Assembly (NCBI GenBank): GCA_965200895.1
Contig: CBDAVM010000001.1
Location: 806,001-870,000 of the forward strand
Direction: 5' to 3'
Origin: WTFV01 sp965200895
Lineage (GTDB): Bacteria > Acidobacteriota > Vicinamibacteria > Vicinamibacterales > UBA8438
DNA length: 64,000 nt
Shown: positions 17,176-25,732 of the stretch, one piece after another
Layout: each line of letters starts with the position of its first letter
Position numbering within the stretch: position 1 is the stretch's first letter
Position numbers and translations under genes: made by a program
Notes under the pieces: model-generated
What the model was told of the DNA's origin: nothing
Databases searched by the model: none
Seen by the model: the letters and a program-made list of their open reading frames with translations, nothing else

Positions 17176-18450
17176 ATGCGCCTCACTACCCTCGTCGTCA
17201 TCCTCTGCAGTCTGTGGCTCACCGTCTGCGCTGCCCGCACCCAGTCGGATCCGGCGGTGATGGCCGCGGTTGAAGCCGAGCGCGCGCCGCTGATCGAGAC
17301 CATGCGCCAGCTCGTGGGCATCGAGTCCGGCAGCCGCGATCCGCAGGGACTCCGCGAGATCGCGGCCGTGATCGCGGCGCGGCTGCGTGACCTCGGCGGG
17401 GAAGTCGAGCTGGTATCGCACGACGATCCCTATGTGATGGTCGACACGCCTGCCGCGATCGGTCAAAGCGTGGTGGCCCGCTTCCGCGGGCAGGGCCGCG
17501 GTCGCATCCTGTTGCTGGCCCACATGGACACGGTCTACCTGCGCGGGCAGCTCGCGGACCAACCGTTCCGGATCAGCGACGGGCGCGCGTACGGGCTCGG
17601 CATCGCCGACGACAAGCACGGCATCGCAATCATCCTGCACGCGCTGGCCACGCTGCGCGCCCTGGACTTCGACGACTACGAGCAGATCACCGTGCTGATC
17701 AACGCCGACGAGGAGGTGAGCTCGGCCGGGTCGCGCGGACTCATCACGGCACTCGGAGCGGAGCACGACGCGGTCTTCTCCTGCGAGGGAGGCGGGGCGA
17801 GCGACCGGCTGGCTTTGACCACGGCGGGCATTGGCGCGGTGCTGCTGGAGGTGACCGGCCGCGCGTCGCACGCCGGGAGTGCTCCCGAACGGGGACGGAA
17901 CGCGCTGTACGAGCTGGCCCACCAGGTGCTGCAGATGCGGGATCTCAGCGACGAGGCGGCCGGGACCAAGCTCAACTGGACCATCGCGAGCGCAGGGGCG
18001 ACCCGCAACGTCATTCCGGCCGAGGCGCGCGCCACCGCCGATTTCCGGGTGCTCCGGGTGGCTGCCTACGACGAGGTGGAACGGCAGGTCCGCGAGCGGA
18101 TCCGCAACCAGCTCATCCCCGGCACGACCGTGTCCGTGTCGTTCGAACGGCGCCGGCCGCCTCTGGAGGCAACCGTCGCGTCCCGCGCCCTGGCGGCGCA
18201 CGCGCAGGAGGTGTACGCGGAGATCGGACGCCAGCTTGGCGTGACCGATCAGGCAGCCGGAGGCGGAACGGACGCGGCGTTCGCGGCGCTCGAGACCGAT
18301 GCCCCCGTCATCGAGGGCTTCGGCCTGATCGGCTTCGGCGCGCACTCCGACGCCCGCGAGTACGTCGAGCTGGACTCGATCGTCCCGCGGCTCTACCTCC
18401 TGACGCGGATGATCATGGACATCGCCACGGGCGCGGCGCCGCTGCGATGA
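17176..18450 (+). CDS. Exported M20 family metallopeptidase (glutamate carboxypeptidase-like)
   Basis: 424 residues from ATG 17176. The N-terminus MRLTTLVVILCSLWLTVCAAR is a signal sequence with a possible lipobox LTVC (Cys18). Metal ligands of the M20/ArgE/CPG2 family are visible: LLLAHMDTVY (His116, Asp118), GIADDKHG, INADEEVSSAG (catalytic Glu near 179-180), and a C-terminal GFGAHSD. The dimerisation domain starts around HAGSAPERGRNALYEL. The fold cleaves C-terminal amino acids such as glutamate from peptides or folates, and the exact substrate is unknown. Periplasmic or lipid-anchored location is inferred from the signal. Confidence 0.85.
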   Translation: MRLTTLVVILCSLWLTVCAARTQSDPAVMAAVEAERAPLIETMRQLVGIESGSRDPQGLREIAAVIAARLRDLGGEVELVSHDDPYVMVDTPAAIGQSVVARFRGQGRGRILLLAHMDTVYLRGQLADQPFRISDGRAYGLGIADDKHGIAIILHALATLRALDFDDYEQITVLINADEEVSSAGSRGLITALGAEHDAVFSCEGGGASDRLALTTAGIGAVLLEVTGRASHAGSAPERGRNALYELAHQVLQMRDLSDEAAGTKLNWTIASAGATRNVIPAEARATADFRVLRVAAYDEVERQVRERIRNQLIPGTTVSVSFERRRPPLEATVASRALAAHAQEVYAEIGRQLGVTDQAAGGGTDAAFAALETDAPVIEGFGLIGFGAHSDAREYVELDSIVPRLYLLTRMIMDIATGAAPLR

Positions 18451-18494
18451 GCTGATCGGACGCGTGGGGTGGGCGGCGAGTTGCGTACTCAGCA

Positions 18495-18624
18495 AGGGAG
18501 CGGACCGCTCATCCCGGCCCGCTCCCTGCAATGAACTACGGGGCCGCGGCGGGGAGTCCGCGCCATGGACGGCGCAGACTCCGGTCGGGGTCCCTGGCTG
18601 GCGCGGCGTCAACCGCCGCGCCAG
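18495..18624. terminator. Three consecutive hairpins between convergent genes
   Basis: (1) AGGGAGCGG at 18495-18503 pairs with CCGCTCCCT at 18519-18527. (2) An 11-bp stem with one mismatch joins 18554-18564 to 18571-18581 around ATGGAC. (3) A perfect 11-bp stem CTGGCGCGGCG (18598-18608) pairs with 18614-18624 around a 5-nt loop, 14 nt from the PQQ dehydrogenase stop. No U-tracts are present. They separate the M20 gene (+) from the PQQ dehydrogenase (-) and probably act as bidirectional terminators. Confidence 0.55.
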
Positions 18625-18637
18625 CGGGCGGTCTGGC

Positions 18638-20713
18638 CTATTGCGGCAGCCGCAGCGCGGCGAGCGAGCCCGGCATGGTCCCGCCCCGGCCGACCTGCAC
18701 GATGATGTACTGCTGTCCGTCGTGCAGGTAGGTCATCATGCCGTACTGGCCCGGCGCGGGCAGATCGACCGAGCCCAGCTTCTCGCCCGTGCGCTTGTCA
18801 TGCGCGTTGAGCACCGCCGGCCCGTTCGCGCCTTCGGTGGCCAGCAGCAGGCTGCCCGTGGTCATGAGGATGGCGCGCGCGCGCTCGGCCCCGACGCCCG
18901 ACAGATCGACGCCCTGCAGCGCCGGGTGGCGCTGCATCTGCGCCGACGGCTCGCCGACCGGCACCGCGAAGACGTGTTCGCCGGTGTTCATGTCGATGGC
19001 CGTGATCTTGCTGAACGGCGGCTTGTACATCGGCAGGCCCTGCGGTCCGGCCCAGCCGACGCCCCCGCCCTGGACCCAGTCGGAGATCGTCGTGCCGGTG
19101 GTCGTGCAGCGGCCCGAATCCGAGGTGCAGCCGTGGATTTCGGCGTCGGTGTTCGTGCCGGGCTGCACCGTGCGGCCCGAACAGCCCTGCCCGTTGGCCT
19201 GGTACAGGTAGCCGGTCTCCGGATCGAGCGTCGCCGGGTGGGTGATGTTCACCCCGCCCGCGCCGCAGGCGATCCAGCCCTGCACCGACTCGGTGTGGTT
19301 GTTCGGCAGCGGCGGGATGTAGGGGCCGCCGATCCGGAAGCGGCCCATGATCTCGATCGCTTCCTGCCTGAGCTCCGGCGTCAGGTCGATGACGTCGTCA
19401 TCGGTCAGGCCGAGCGGATTGAGCGGGGCCGGCCGGGTCGGGAACGGCTGCGTCGGCGCGAGCTGCTCGCCGGGCACGATGGACGCCGGGACCTCGCGCT
19501 CCTCGATGGGCCAGACCGGCTCGCCGGTCTCGCGGTTGAAGGCGAAGGTCATGCCCTGCTTCGTGGTCTGGATGGCCATCGGCACCTGCTCGCCGTCGAC
19601 CGTGACATCGACGAGGATCGGCACGTTGGGCAGGTCGTAGTTCCAGATCGGGTGGTGAACCGTCTGGAAGTGCCAGACCCGGTCGCCGGTCTCGACATCG
19701 ATGGCGATGGTGCTGGTGCCGAACAGGTTGTTCCCCGGTCTGAACCCGCCGTAGTAGTCGATGGTCGGCGCGTTGGTCGGGATGTAGACGATGCCGCGCT
19801 CGTGATCGGCCGACATCGGCGCCCACGACGAGACGTCGCCGGTCCACTGCCAGGCGTCGTTCTGCCACGTGTCGAAGCCGAACTCGCTCTCGGACTGCGG
19901 GATGACGTTGAACTTCCACTTGTGCTCGCCGGTCCGCGCGTCGTAGGCCAGGATGTCGCCCGGCACGTTCTCGATGCGCGACTGCGCGTAGCCCTGCTCG
20001 TGCGAGTTGCCCACCACGACCGTTCCATTGACGACGATCGGCGGCGACGAGTTGGTGATGTAGCCGACATCCATCGGGATGCCCTCGTAGGGGTCGTACT
20101 CGTGGCCGAGGTCGGCGAGCAGGTCGACGACGCCGGTGTCGGGGAAGCCCTCGATCGGCACCGGCCGGCCGAAGCCCTCCAGATGCTCGCCGGTCTTGGC
20201 GTCGAGCGCGTGCAGGAAGAAGGCCGGCGTGATGATGTAGATCACCCCGCGGCCGTCGATCTCCGTGTAGCCGACGCCCTTGCCGTAGCTGGCGCGCATC
20301 GACTCTTCCCAGCGCCGGGTGTTCGGCTCGCGGTAGGTCCAGAGCGTCTCGCCGGTGGCCGGATCGATGGCCGCGACGGTGCGCCGGTAGCCGGCGACGG
20401 TGTAGAGGATGCCGTCGATGTAGCTCGGCGTCGAGCGCGACAGGTACAGCGGATGCGGACCGAAGTTGTCGCCCCGCCAGACCCACGCCACTTCGAGATC
20501 CTCGAAGTTGTCGGCGTCGATCTGGTCGAGCGGCGAGTAGCGGGTTCCCCAGGCATCGCCGCTCTGGTAGCGCCATTCGCCGTAGGGGTTGCCGCGCGCC
20601 GGCTCCGGCTCCTGGGCGGTGACGGGGGTCAGCACGGCCACCCCGGCAACCAGCGCCAGCAGCAGGCCGAGCGAGCCGGCCCTGCGCCAGCCCGATGTGC
20701 GGTTCCTTCTCAT
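18638..20713 (-). CDS. Exported PQQ-dependent dehydrogenase (membrane glucose/alcohol dehydrogenase-type beta-propeller)
   Basis: 691 residues from ATG 20713, with SD GGAGGAA a few bases upstream. A signal peptide (about residues 1-34, ending PVTAQ) is followed by an eight-bladed quinoprotein propeller. Examples are YGEWRYQSGDAWGTRYSPLDQI, DPATGETLWTYREPN, GDILAYDARTGEHKWKF and DVETGDRVWHFQTVHHPIWNYD, in which the Trp-docking tryptophans recur. HHPIWNYDLPNVPIL is typical of PQQ sugar/alcohol dehydrogenases. No cytochrome c domain or N-terminal membrane helices are fused, so electrons must pass to a separate carrier. PQQ synthesis genes are not in the window. The substrate is not predictable from sequence by eye. 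Confidence 0.87.
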   Translation of the reverse strand: MRRNRTSGWRRAGSLGLLLALVAGVAVLTPVTAQEPEPARGNPYGEWRYQSGDAWGTRYSPLDQIDADNFEDLEVAWVWRGDNFGPHPLYLSRSTPSYIDGILYTVAGYRRTVAAIDPATGETLWTYREPNTRRWEESMRASYGKGVGYTEIDGRGVIYIITPAFFLHALDAKTGEHLEGFGRPVPIEGFPDTGVVDLLADLGHEYDPYEGIPMDVGYITNSSPPIVVNGTVVVGNSHEQGYAQSRIENVPGDILAYDARTGEHKWKFNVIPQSESEFGFDTWQNDAWQWTGDVSSWAPMSADHERGIVYIPTNAPTIDYYGGFRPGNNLFGTSTIAIDVETGDRVWHFQTVHHPIWNYDLPNVPILVDVTVDGEQVPMAIQTTKQGMTFAFNRETGEPVWPIEEREVPASIVPGEQLAPTQPFPTRPAPLNPLGLTDDDVIDLTPELRQEAIEIMGRFRIGGPYIPPLPNNHTESVQGWIACGAGGVNITHPATLDPETGYLYQANGQGCSGRTVQPGTNTDAEIHGCTSDSGRCTTTGTTISDWVQGGGVGWAGPQGLPMYKPPFSKITAIDMNTGEHVFAVPVGEPSAQMQRHPALQGVDLSGVGAERARAILMTTGSLLLATEGANGPAVLNAHDKRTGEKLGSVDLPAPGQYGMMTYLHDGQQYIIVQVGRGGTMPGSLAALRLPQ

Positions 20714-20850
20714 CTTCTCGTTCCTCCAGAGTGGGGAGATGCCGCGCCACGGGGCGCCTGAGCGCCCATCGCCTGAATTGGACAGTCTATCCGCAGTCCG
20801 CGCGTCTGGCTACCATCTCCGCGGCGGCGGTCGAGCGCCGGGAACGCCGT

Positions 20851-20874
20851 CCGGAGCTTCGGCTCCGGTAGAAT
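20851..20874 (+). promoter_or_regulatory. Hairpin abutting a -10 box of a leaderless gene
   Basis: CCGGAGC (20851-20857) and GCTCCGG (20862-20868) form a perfect 7-bp hairpin directly before TAGAAT (20869-20874). Exactly 7 nt then separate the box from GTG 20882, so the mRNA would start at the initiation codon. The hairpin could be an operator or the end of upstream transcription. Confidence 0.45.
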
Positions 20875-20881
20875 GAACACC

Positions 20882-21199
20882 GTGAGTGTCGTCTATCGCG
20901 ACGAGCGGGGCGTCGAGTACGTCTCGGTTCCGCTGCCGACGCACGAGGTGACCGAGGCGGTGCCGATCGACGCGCACCGCCTGCGCCGCCGCACGCCGCC
21001 GCAGGGCGAGGTTCCGTTCTATGCCGGCGCGGACGGCGCGGAGCTGGCTGCACAGCCGCGCGGGCACCGCAGACACTGGAGCGACGAGCAGTGGGTCGCG
21101 TTCAAGGAGTTCCAGACCCTGGAGTCCGAGCTGGCGCGCGAGGATCAACCGGTTGCCGCGGCCGTGGTCGTCAAGATGAGCCAGTCGTCCGTGCCGTAG
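20882..21199 (+). CDS. Small hypothetical protein
   Basis: 105 residues from GTG 20882. An ATG at 20873 in the same frame overlaps the -10 box and is less likely. No family is recognised. The product is hydrophilic, with SVVYRDERGVEYVSVPLPTH at the N-terminus, a basic RRRTPPQGEVPFYAG segment, and WSDEQWVAFKEFQTLE near the C-terminus. There are no signal peptide or membrane helices, so it is cytoplasmic. Third-position GC is high along its length, which supports real coding. It precedes the cytochrome b gene by 128 bp on the same strand. Confidence 0.6.
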   Translation: MSVVYRDERGVEYVSVPLPTHEVTEAVPIDAHRLRRRTPPQGEVPFYAGADGAELAAQPRGHRRHWSDEQWVAFKEFQTLESELAREDQPVAAAVVVKMSQSSVP

Positions 21200-21327
21200 A
21201 AGCGCGGCAGCCTCCTGGCCAGGGGTCCGTTGGGCGGAGAGCGGAGCCGCAGGGCGGCGATCCCGGTCGAGGCGCCTACCGGCAGTCCTGCGCGCGGCGG
21301 TGAGACGCAAGGCGGGAGGATCCGATC

Positions 21328-22158
21328 GTGGATTTCGTCGTCTGGGGCCACGACCCGTGGCAGCGGCCGATTCTGCAGCACCTCAACTGGGATCCGCTGT
21401 GGGTCTCCATCTTCTGCGGCATCATGTTCGTGCTGGCGCACGCCGCCTACACCATGCTCTCGTCCGGGCGGAAGCGTACCGCGGCCGAGACCGACGCCGT
21501 CGAGGCCGCCAACCCGGACGTGCCGCCGCGCATCCTGCGCCACTCGCTGGCGGCGCGGCTCTTCCACTGGATCATGTCGGTCACGATGTTCGTGCTGCTG
21601 GTGACCGCCTTCTTCCCGATCATCGGGATCGGGTTCGACTGGGTGCCCTGGCACTACTGGTCCGGCATGATCTTCACCGTCGTCATCGCCTGGCACATCG
21701 TCCACACGACCGTCTGGCTCGACTTCTGGTCGATCTGGGCCGGCCCGAAGGACATCCCCGAGTTCAGGGCGCTGATGCTGCGCGAGACCGGCCGCATCGC
21801 CAGGGCGCCGCAGCCCGCCAAGTACCCGTTGGGCAACCAGCTCTACCACTGGATCCTGACCATCGTCGGGCTGCTGGTCATCATCACCGGCATGCTGATG
21901 ATGTTCCGCATCGACACGCCGTTCTTCGCCCACAACCAGTACCTGATCAGCGAGCTGGCCTGGGGCTGGGTCTACGTGCTCCACGGGCTGGTCGGCGTCT
22001 CGCTGGTGGGTCTGGTGGCGGCGCACATCTACTTCGCCCTGCGGCCCGACCACTGGTGGCTGACCAAGGCGATGATCTTCGGCTGGATCACCCGCCGGCA
22101 GTACCTGCAGCACCACGAACCGGCCCGCTGGCGCGTGACGCGGGACGAGCCCTGGTAG
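21328..22158 (+). CDS. Cytochrome b561/formate dehydrogenase gamma-type membrane protein
   Basis: 276 residues from GTG 21328, with SD GCGGGAGGA about 9 nt upstream. Five hydrophobic helices carry candidate haem-ligand histidines: RLFHWIMSVTMF, WHYWSGMIFTVVIAWHIVHT, GNQLYHWILTI and VYVLHGLVGVSLVGLVAAHIYF. This is the pattern of the di-haem gamma subunit of formate dehydrogenase and hydrogenase. Such subunits pass electrons between quinone and a periplasmic partner in the inner membrane. No catalytic subunit is adjacent, so its partner is unknown. The divergently placed PQQ dehydrogenase is only a speculative candidate. Confidence 0.8.
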   Translation: MDFVVWGHDPWQRPILQHLNWDPLWVSIFCGIMFVLAHAAYTMLSSGRKRTAAETDAVEAANPDVPPRILRHSLAARLFHWIMSVTMFVLLVTAFFPIIGIGFDWVPWHYWSGMIFTVVIAWHIVHTTVWLDFWSIWAGPKDIPEFRALMLRETGRIARAPQPAKYPLGNQLYHWILTIVGLLVIITGMLMMFRIDTPFFAHNQYLISELAWGWVYVLHGLVGVSLVGLVAAHIYFALRPDHWWLTKAMIFGWITRRQYLQHHEPARWRVTRDEPW

Positions 22159-22168
22159 AGCCGGGCCG

Positions 22169-22190
22169 CCGGGCCGCGCGCGCGGCCCGG
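22169..22190. terminator. Perfect 22-bp palindrome between convergent genes
   Basis: CCGGGCCGCGC followed immediately by its own reverse complement lies between the stops of the cytochrome b gene (22158) and the MBOAT gene (22197). The 38-bp gap and symmetry suggest a shared bidirectional terminator. No T-run flanks it. Confidence 0.5.
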
Positions 22191-22196
22191 CGCGGT

Positions 22197-23693
22197 TCAG
22201 GAGCGGCCGGCCGCGTCGTGGTCCCGTCCGGCGCGCCGCCCCCGACCGAGCACGCGAGTCCAGACGAACAGCGAGGCCGCGGTGACGATCATCTGCAGGG
22301 CCGTGGCGATGGCGTCGACGGTGACGCTCCAGCGGCTGACGGCGGGCAGCAGCGGGACGGCCGCGACCGCGCCGACCACCAGTGCAAGCTGCACGCCGCC
22401 GGTCAGCGGCAGAGGGTTGTTCAGCGACGGCGGGGCCCCGAGACCGACCAGCGCCCCGGCGAAAACGGCGGCGTCGGTCAGGCTCTCGGCGCGGAAGAGG
22501 ATCCAGCCGGCGGTCACGACAAGCAGCACGTAGGCGTGGCGCAGCGGCGCCGGCAGGCGGTCGAGCAGGACGCCCCACCGCGTTCTCTCCAGCGCGACCG
22601 CCGCGCCGTGCCAGACGCCCCAGAGCAGCAGCGGCCAGCCGCCGCCGTGCCAGACGGCTATCAACAGGAACAACAGAAACAGCGAGAGGACCGCCTGCGC
22701 CTCGCGGCCCGCCGTTCCGCCGCGAGCGGGCTGCAGCGGAAGCCGGAGGTAGGCGTCGAACCAGGTCGTCAGCGTCATGCTCCAGCGCCGCCAGAACCCG
22801 TGCAGGCTGTCCGCCGCGTACGGCCACTGGAAATGCTCGGGCAGCCGGAACCCGAGCATGCGGCCCATCCCGAGGGCCATGTCGGCGTAGCCGGAGAGCG
22901 CGAAGTGGATCTGCAGCGAGAAGCAGGCGAGGCCCAGCCAGGCGTGGGCCGCGTCGAGCGTGTCCGCGGACATCGAAAAGGCCAGCGCGGCGGGCGGCGC
23001 CAGTGTGTTCGCGATGAGCCCTGCTTTCGCGAGTCCGATGGTGAAGCGCCGCACGCCGTAGGCGAACGCGGCCATCCCGACCTGCCGGGCGGCCAGATGC
23101 CCGCTCACGTCGCGGAAGCGGACCACCGGGCCGGCGACGAGGAACGGGAACAGGAGCAGGTAGGCCAGCGCGTGCGCCGGGTTGCGCGGAGGCGCGGCCT
23201 CGCCCCCGTGGATGTCGGCGGCGTACGACACGGCGTGGCAGACGAAGACCGTCAGACCCAGCGGCGCGAGCAGGCCGGGGACCGGGAACGACCAGAACGT
23301 GGCGAGCTCCGGCGAGGCTTCCCCGGCGAGCGGGTTCGCGTACCGGAGGTACCCGAACAGGAAGAGGCTGCCGGTGACCGCGAGCGCGAAGCAGATCTCC
23401 GGCCGGGCGCTGATCCGGCCGGGCGCCGCGGTGCGCGGTGCGCGGTGCGCGCCGGCGATGCCGAGGCCGAGGAGGTACAGCACCGCGGCGGCGGCGGCGA
23501 GGACGCCCGCGAGACGGCCGGCCCCCGCCCCGATGAAGGCGAGTCCGGCCGCGCCGAGGATCCAGTTGGCGACGTGGAACCGCAGCCGGCCCTCGGCGGC
23601 GGCGCGGCCCGACGTCAGGCGTGCGACGAGGAAGCAGAGGCCGAGAACGGCGGGCAGGAAGACGAAGAGGAAGCGCCAGTCGGTGAAGGACAC
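22197..23693 (-). CDS. MBOAT family O-acyltransferase (AlgI-like)
   Basis: 498 residues, polytopic (about 10-12 hydrophobic segments). MBOAT hallmarks are ALSGYADMALGMGRMLGF, FWRRWSMTLTTWFDAYLRLPL and the catalytic-His region AVWHGGGWPLLLWGVWHG. Family members transfer acetyl or other acyl groups across the inner membrane to exopolysaccharide or other envelope polymers. The start is GTG 23693. A TAGTAT hexamer lies 9 nt upstream, suggesting a nearly leaderless transcript. No AlgJ/AlgX-like partner is beside it, so the acceptor is unknown. Confidence 0.85.
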   Translation of the reverse strand: MSFTDWRFLFVFLPAVLGLCFLVARLTSGRAAAEGRLRFHVANWILGAAGLAFIGAGAGRLAGVLAAAAAVLYLLGLGIAGAHRAPRTAAPGRISARPEICFALAVTGSLFLFGYLRYANPLAGEASPELATFWSFPVPGLLAPLGLTVFVCHAVSYAADIHGGEAAPPRNPAHALAYLLLFPFLVAGPVVRFRDVSGHLAARQVGMAAFAYGVRRFTIGLAKAGLIANTLAPPAALAFSMSADTLDAAHAWLGLACFSLQIHFALSGYADMALGMGRMLGFRLPEHFQWPYAADSLHGFWRRWSMTLTTWFDAYLRLPLQPARGGTAGREAQAVLSLFLLFLLIAVWHGGGWPLLLWGVWHGAAVALERTRWGVLLDRLPAPLRHAYVLLVVTAGWILFRAESLTDAAVFAGALVGLGAPPSLNNPLPLTGGVQLALVVGAVAAVPLLPAVSRWSVTVDAIATALQMIVTAASLFVWTRVLGRGRRAGRDHDAAGRS

Positions 23694-23765
23694 GCGACCG
23701 AGATACTACCTGCCGGACGCGCCGGCGGTTCGCCGGGGCCCGCGCTCGCACCGCGAGAAGCCTCG

Positions 23766-24230
23766 TCACGGATCCGACGGGAGCGCCGATCGCGGTCCGG
23801 GCCGGCCCCTGCGGTCGCGGTCGCGGTCGCCGCCCCGCCGCCGGCGCTCCTCGCGCATGCGGACGATCTCGGCGTCGAAGCGCTCCATCTGCGCCGCGGT
23901 GAGGATGTCCGCGATGGCGGCGCGCAGCGTCTCCTGTTCGGCCGCGAAGCGCGCCCGCAGTTGGCGGCGCATCTCGCGGTCGAGGCTGCGGAACCGTTCG
24001 CGGCGCGCGTCGAACAGCGCCGACAACCGTTCGCGCTGGTCGTCGCTCAGGTCGAGCCGCGGTGCGATCCGCTCGATGACGCGCCCGCTCAGCGGCGGCA
24101 CCGGCGGGCCGCCGCGGCCGGGTCCGAGGCCGGAGCGCGAGCCGAACCCGAGCCACGGGGCGGCGACGATCCCGGCCCCGAGCCCGGCCAGGAACACGAC
24201 GACCACGAACAGGCCGACCCACACGCGCAC
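23766..24230 (-). CDS. Spy/CpxP-like periplasmic stress protein (heavy-metal-sensor type)
   Basis: 154 residues. An N-terminal hydrophobic anchor or signal (MRVWVGLFVVVVFLAGLGAG) is followed by a Gly/Pro-rich linker and a long charged helical region with two LTxxQ-type motifs. These are LDLSDDQRERLSALFDARR (about residues 59-77) and ILTAAQMERFDAEI (about 109-122). The motifs define the Spy/CpxP/CnrX family of periplasmic chaperones and metal sensors. The C-terminus is an Arg/Asp-rich disordered tail. It starts 12 bp after the anti-sigma locus and is very probably cotranscribed with the sigma factor (24888-25643), which suggests stress control. Confidence 0.78.
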   Translation of the reverse strand: MRVWVGLFVVVVFLAGLGAGIVAAPWLGFGSRSGLGPGRGGPPVPPLSGRVIERIAPRLDLSDDQRERLSALFDARRERFRSLDREMRRQLRARFAAEQETLRAAIADILTAAQMERFDAEIVRMREERRRRGGDRDRDRRGRPGPRSALPSDP

Positions 24231-24242
24231 GCATGTCGCCCG

Positions 24243-24500
24243 TCATCGCGTCGCCTCGTCCGTTTCCGGGAGGGCGCTCACCAGCCCGTCCGCCAGCAGG
24301 ACATCGATCAACAGGTCGTCGGTCGTCCCGTCGGCGTCCCGCCAGAGATTCGTCACCGTGTCGGTCTCCGCCGGGTTCCCGACCTCGCCGTCCGCCGTCC
24401 CGTCGGCCATCCACGCGGTGACCACATCGGCGTAGTCGGCCGCACGGGCTCCGGCGGCCCCGGCGGACGGACCGGGTGCGAGCGCGGCCCCGACGAACAA
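24243..24500 (-). CDS. Detached C-terminal half of the anti-sigma factor (reads from TTG or not at all)
   Basis: 85 residues from TTG 24500. The same frame is open up to the TAG at 24542-24540 that ends the preceding zinc-finger gene, and between them it reads RAWTLRLAPLAGALFVGAAL. This is the kind of W-rich entry into a membrane helix that normally follows a zf-HC2 anti-sigma domain. The rest (YADVVTAWMADG, DDLLIDVLLADGLVSALPE) would be the periplasmic domain. No SD precedes TTG 24500, so independent translation is doubtful. I read it as the second half of one split gene. Confidence 0.5.
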   Translation of the reverse strand: MFVGAALAPGPSAGAAGARAADYADVVTAWMADGTADGEVGNPAETDTVTNLWRDADGTTDDLLIDVLLADGLVSALPETDEATR

Positions 24501-24539
24501 CGCGCCGGCCAGCGGCGCGAGGCGCAGCGTCCAGGCGCG

Positions 24540-24800
24540 CTAGTCCAGAATGTCGAGCCACCCGGCCACGGGGACGGCCGGCCGATTCGGCAGACCGGCC
24601 ATGACGCGCGTGGCGAAGCCGACCGGCACCGGCAGGGGCGGCCGCGCCGCGAGCAGATCCCGCACGGCGCGCTGTGCATCAAGCGCGCACCGGCAGTCGC
24701 CGCAGGCGTCGAGATGCGCGTCGAGGTCGGCCCGCCGCGCGGCGTCGAGCGTCCCGTCGGCGGCGCGCGCGAGCAACGGTTCCGCCTGTTGGCAGGTCAT
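24540..24800 (-). CDS. Zinc-finger anti-sigma factor, truncated by in-frame TAG
   Basis: 86 residues. A zf-HC2 domain with the HxxxCxxC zinc motif (HLDACGDC, His28/Cys32/Cys35, plus Cys3) is followed by a helix and the linker VPVGFATRVMAGLPNRP ending GWLDILD-stop. Anti-sigma factors of this class hold their ECF partner at the membrane, and the usual continuation is a Trp followed by a transmembrane helix. Here the Trp position is TAG, and the helix continues in frame in the next feature. It lies 87 bp downstream of the ECF sigma gene. As it stands the product would be soluble and could still bind sigma. Confidence 0.75.
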   Translation of the reverse strand: MTCQQAEPLLARAADGTLDAARRADLDAHLDACGDCRCALDAQRAVRDLLAARPPLPVPVGFATRVMAGLPNRPAVPVAGWLDILD

Positions 24801-24887
24801 CGATTTCTCCTTCTCGGATCGCGCTCATGACGGCGGTGGCGAAGCACCTCGTTTCGCCTGTCGACGGTCATCGATACCTCCACGCGA

Positions 24888-25643
24888 TCAGCCCCTCGGC
24901 AGTCGCGCCGCCACGAGCGGGCGGAGCTGCGCACGCAGATGGCGCCGGGCGCGGAAGATCCGTGACTCCACCGTGCCCATGGGCGCCCCGGTCACGGCGG
25001 CGATCTCCTTGTAGTCGAGCCCCTGCACGTCACGCAGGACCAGTGTGAGCCGCAGTTCGTCGGGGAGCTCGGCCAGGGCGCGGTCGATAGCCTCCCGCGT
25101 GACGAGCGTCGCCTCGGGATCGGGCGTCGCCGACGGCACGTCACCCGCCTGCAGCACTTCGTTCTCGTCGTCCAGGCTGCGATCCACCACCCTCGACCGC
25201 CGGCCGCGCTGGTCGAGATGCGTCCGCGCAACATTGGTGGCGATGCGGTAGAGCCACGTCCTGAAGGAGCTGTCCCCTCGAAACCGGCCGAGTGCGCGCC
25301 AGGCACGGACGAACGTCTCCTGGGCGATGTCCTCGGCGGCGCCGGCGTCATGCGCCAGCGCCGACGCGTAGTTGACGATTCTCGCCTGGTACCGCAGCAC
25401 CAGCGTCTCGAAGGCGCCGGTTTCGCCGGCCCTGGCGTCCTCGACTGCAGCGAGATCGGGATCCGACACCACACCCGGACTCGTGTCGGCCGGGCCGGGT
25501 CGTTCGATGGCTGCGATACTGGCCCCCACTGCGGCGCCCTCTGGATTCACCCACTGTTCCGGCGGCGATGCCGGCTCCTGTTTCGTCAGTGCCAGCATCC
25601 GCGCACTCGCATGTTCCGTACCCCAGGGCTCACGGGAATGCAC
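24888..25643 (-). CDS. ECF RNA polymerase sigma factor (RpoE-like)
   Basis: 251 residues from GTG 25643, preceded by SD AGGGGA. A shorter form from ATG 25598 is possible. After a ~65-residue variable N-terminus come sigma-2 (FETLVLRYQARIVNYASALA, then EDIAQETFVRAWRALGRFRG and FRTWLYRIATNVARTHLDQ) and sigma-4 (ALAELPDELRLTLVLRDVQG, DYKEIAAVTGAPMGTVESRIFRARR). This is a classical group 4 sigma factor. It leads a gene set with the anti-sigma and Spy-like genes and is divergent from a second Spy-like gene at 25733, so envelope stress is the likely input. Confidence 0.88.
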   Translation of the reverse strand: MHSREPWGTEHASARMLALTKQEPASPPEQWVNPEGAAVGASIAAIERPGPADTSPGVVSDPDLAAVEDARAGETGAFETLVLRYQARIVNYASALAHDAGAAEDIAQETFVRAWRALGRFRGDSSFRTWLYRIATNVARTHLDQRGRRSRVVDRSLDDENEVLQAGDVPSATPDPEATLVTREAIDRALAELPDELRLTLVLRDVQGLDYKEIAAVTGAPMGTVESRIFRARRHLRAQLRPLVAARLPRG

Positions 25644-25732
25644 GGATATTCCCCTGCTTTTTTGGCCCCGCGCAGGGGAAGAACCACGGCCCGGCCACGG
25701 TCGACAAGGACAGCAACTGCAAAGGAGGCATG

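Noticed and set aside
22197..23693. Alginate biosynthesis operon
   Set aside because: The MBOAT protein resembles AlgI, but no other alginate or AlgJ/AlgX-like gene is adjacent, so only the acyltransferase family is called.
21145..24830. Very long overlapping open frames on both strands (1138 and 1176 residues)
   Set aside because: They span several real genes in both directions and have low-complexity Arg/Ala/Gly/Pro composition, an effect of high GC.
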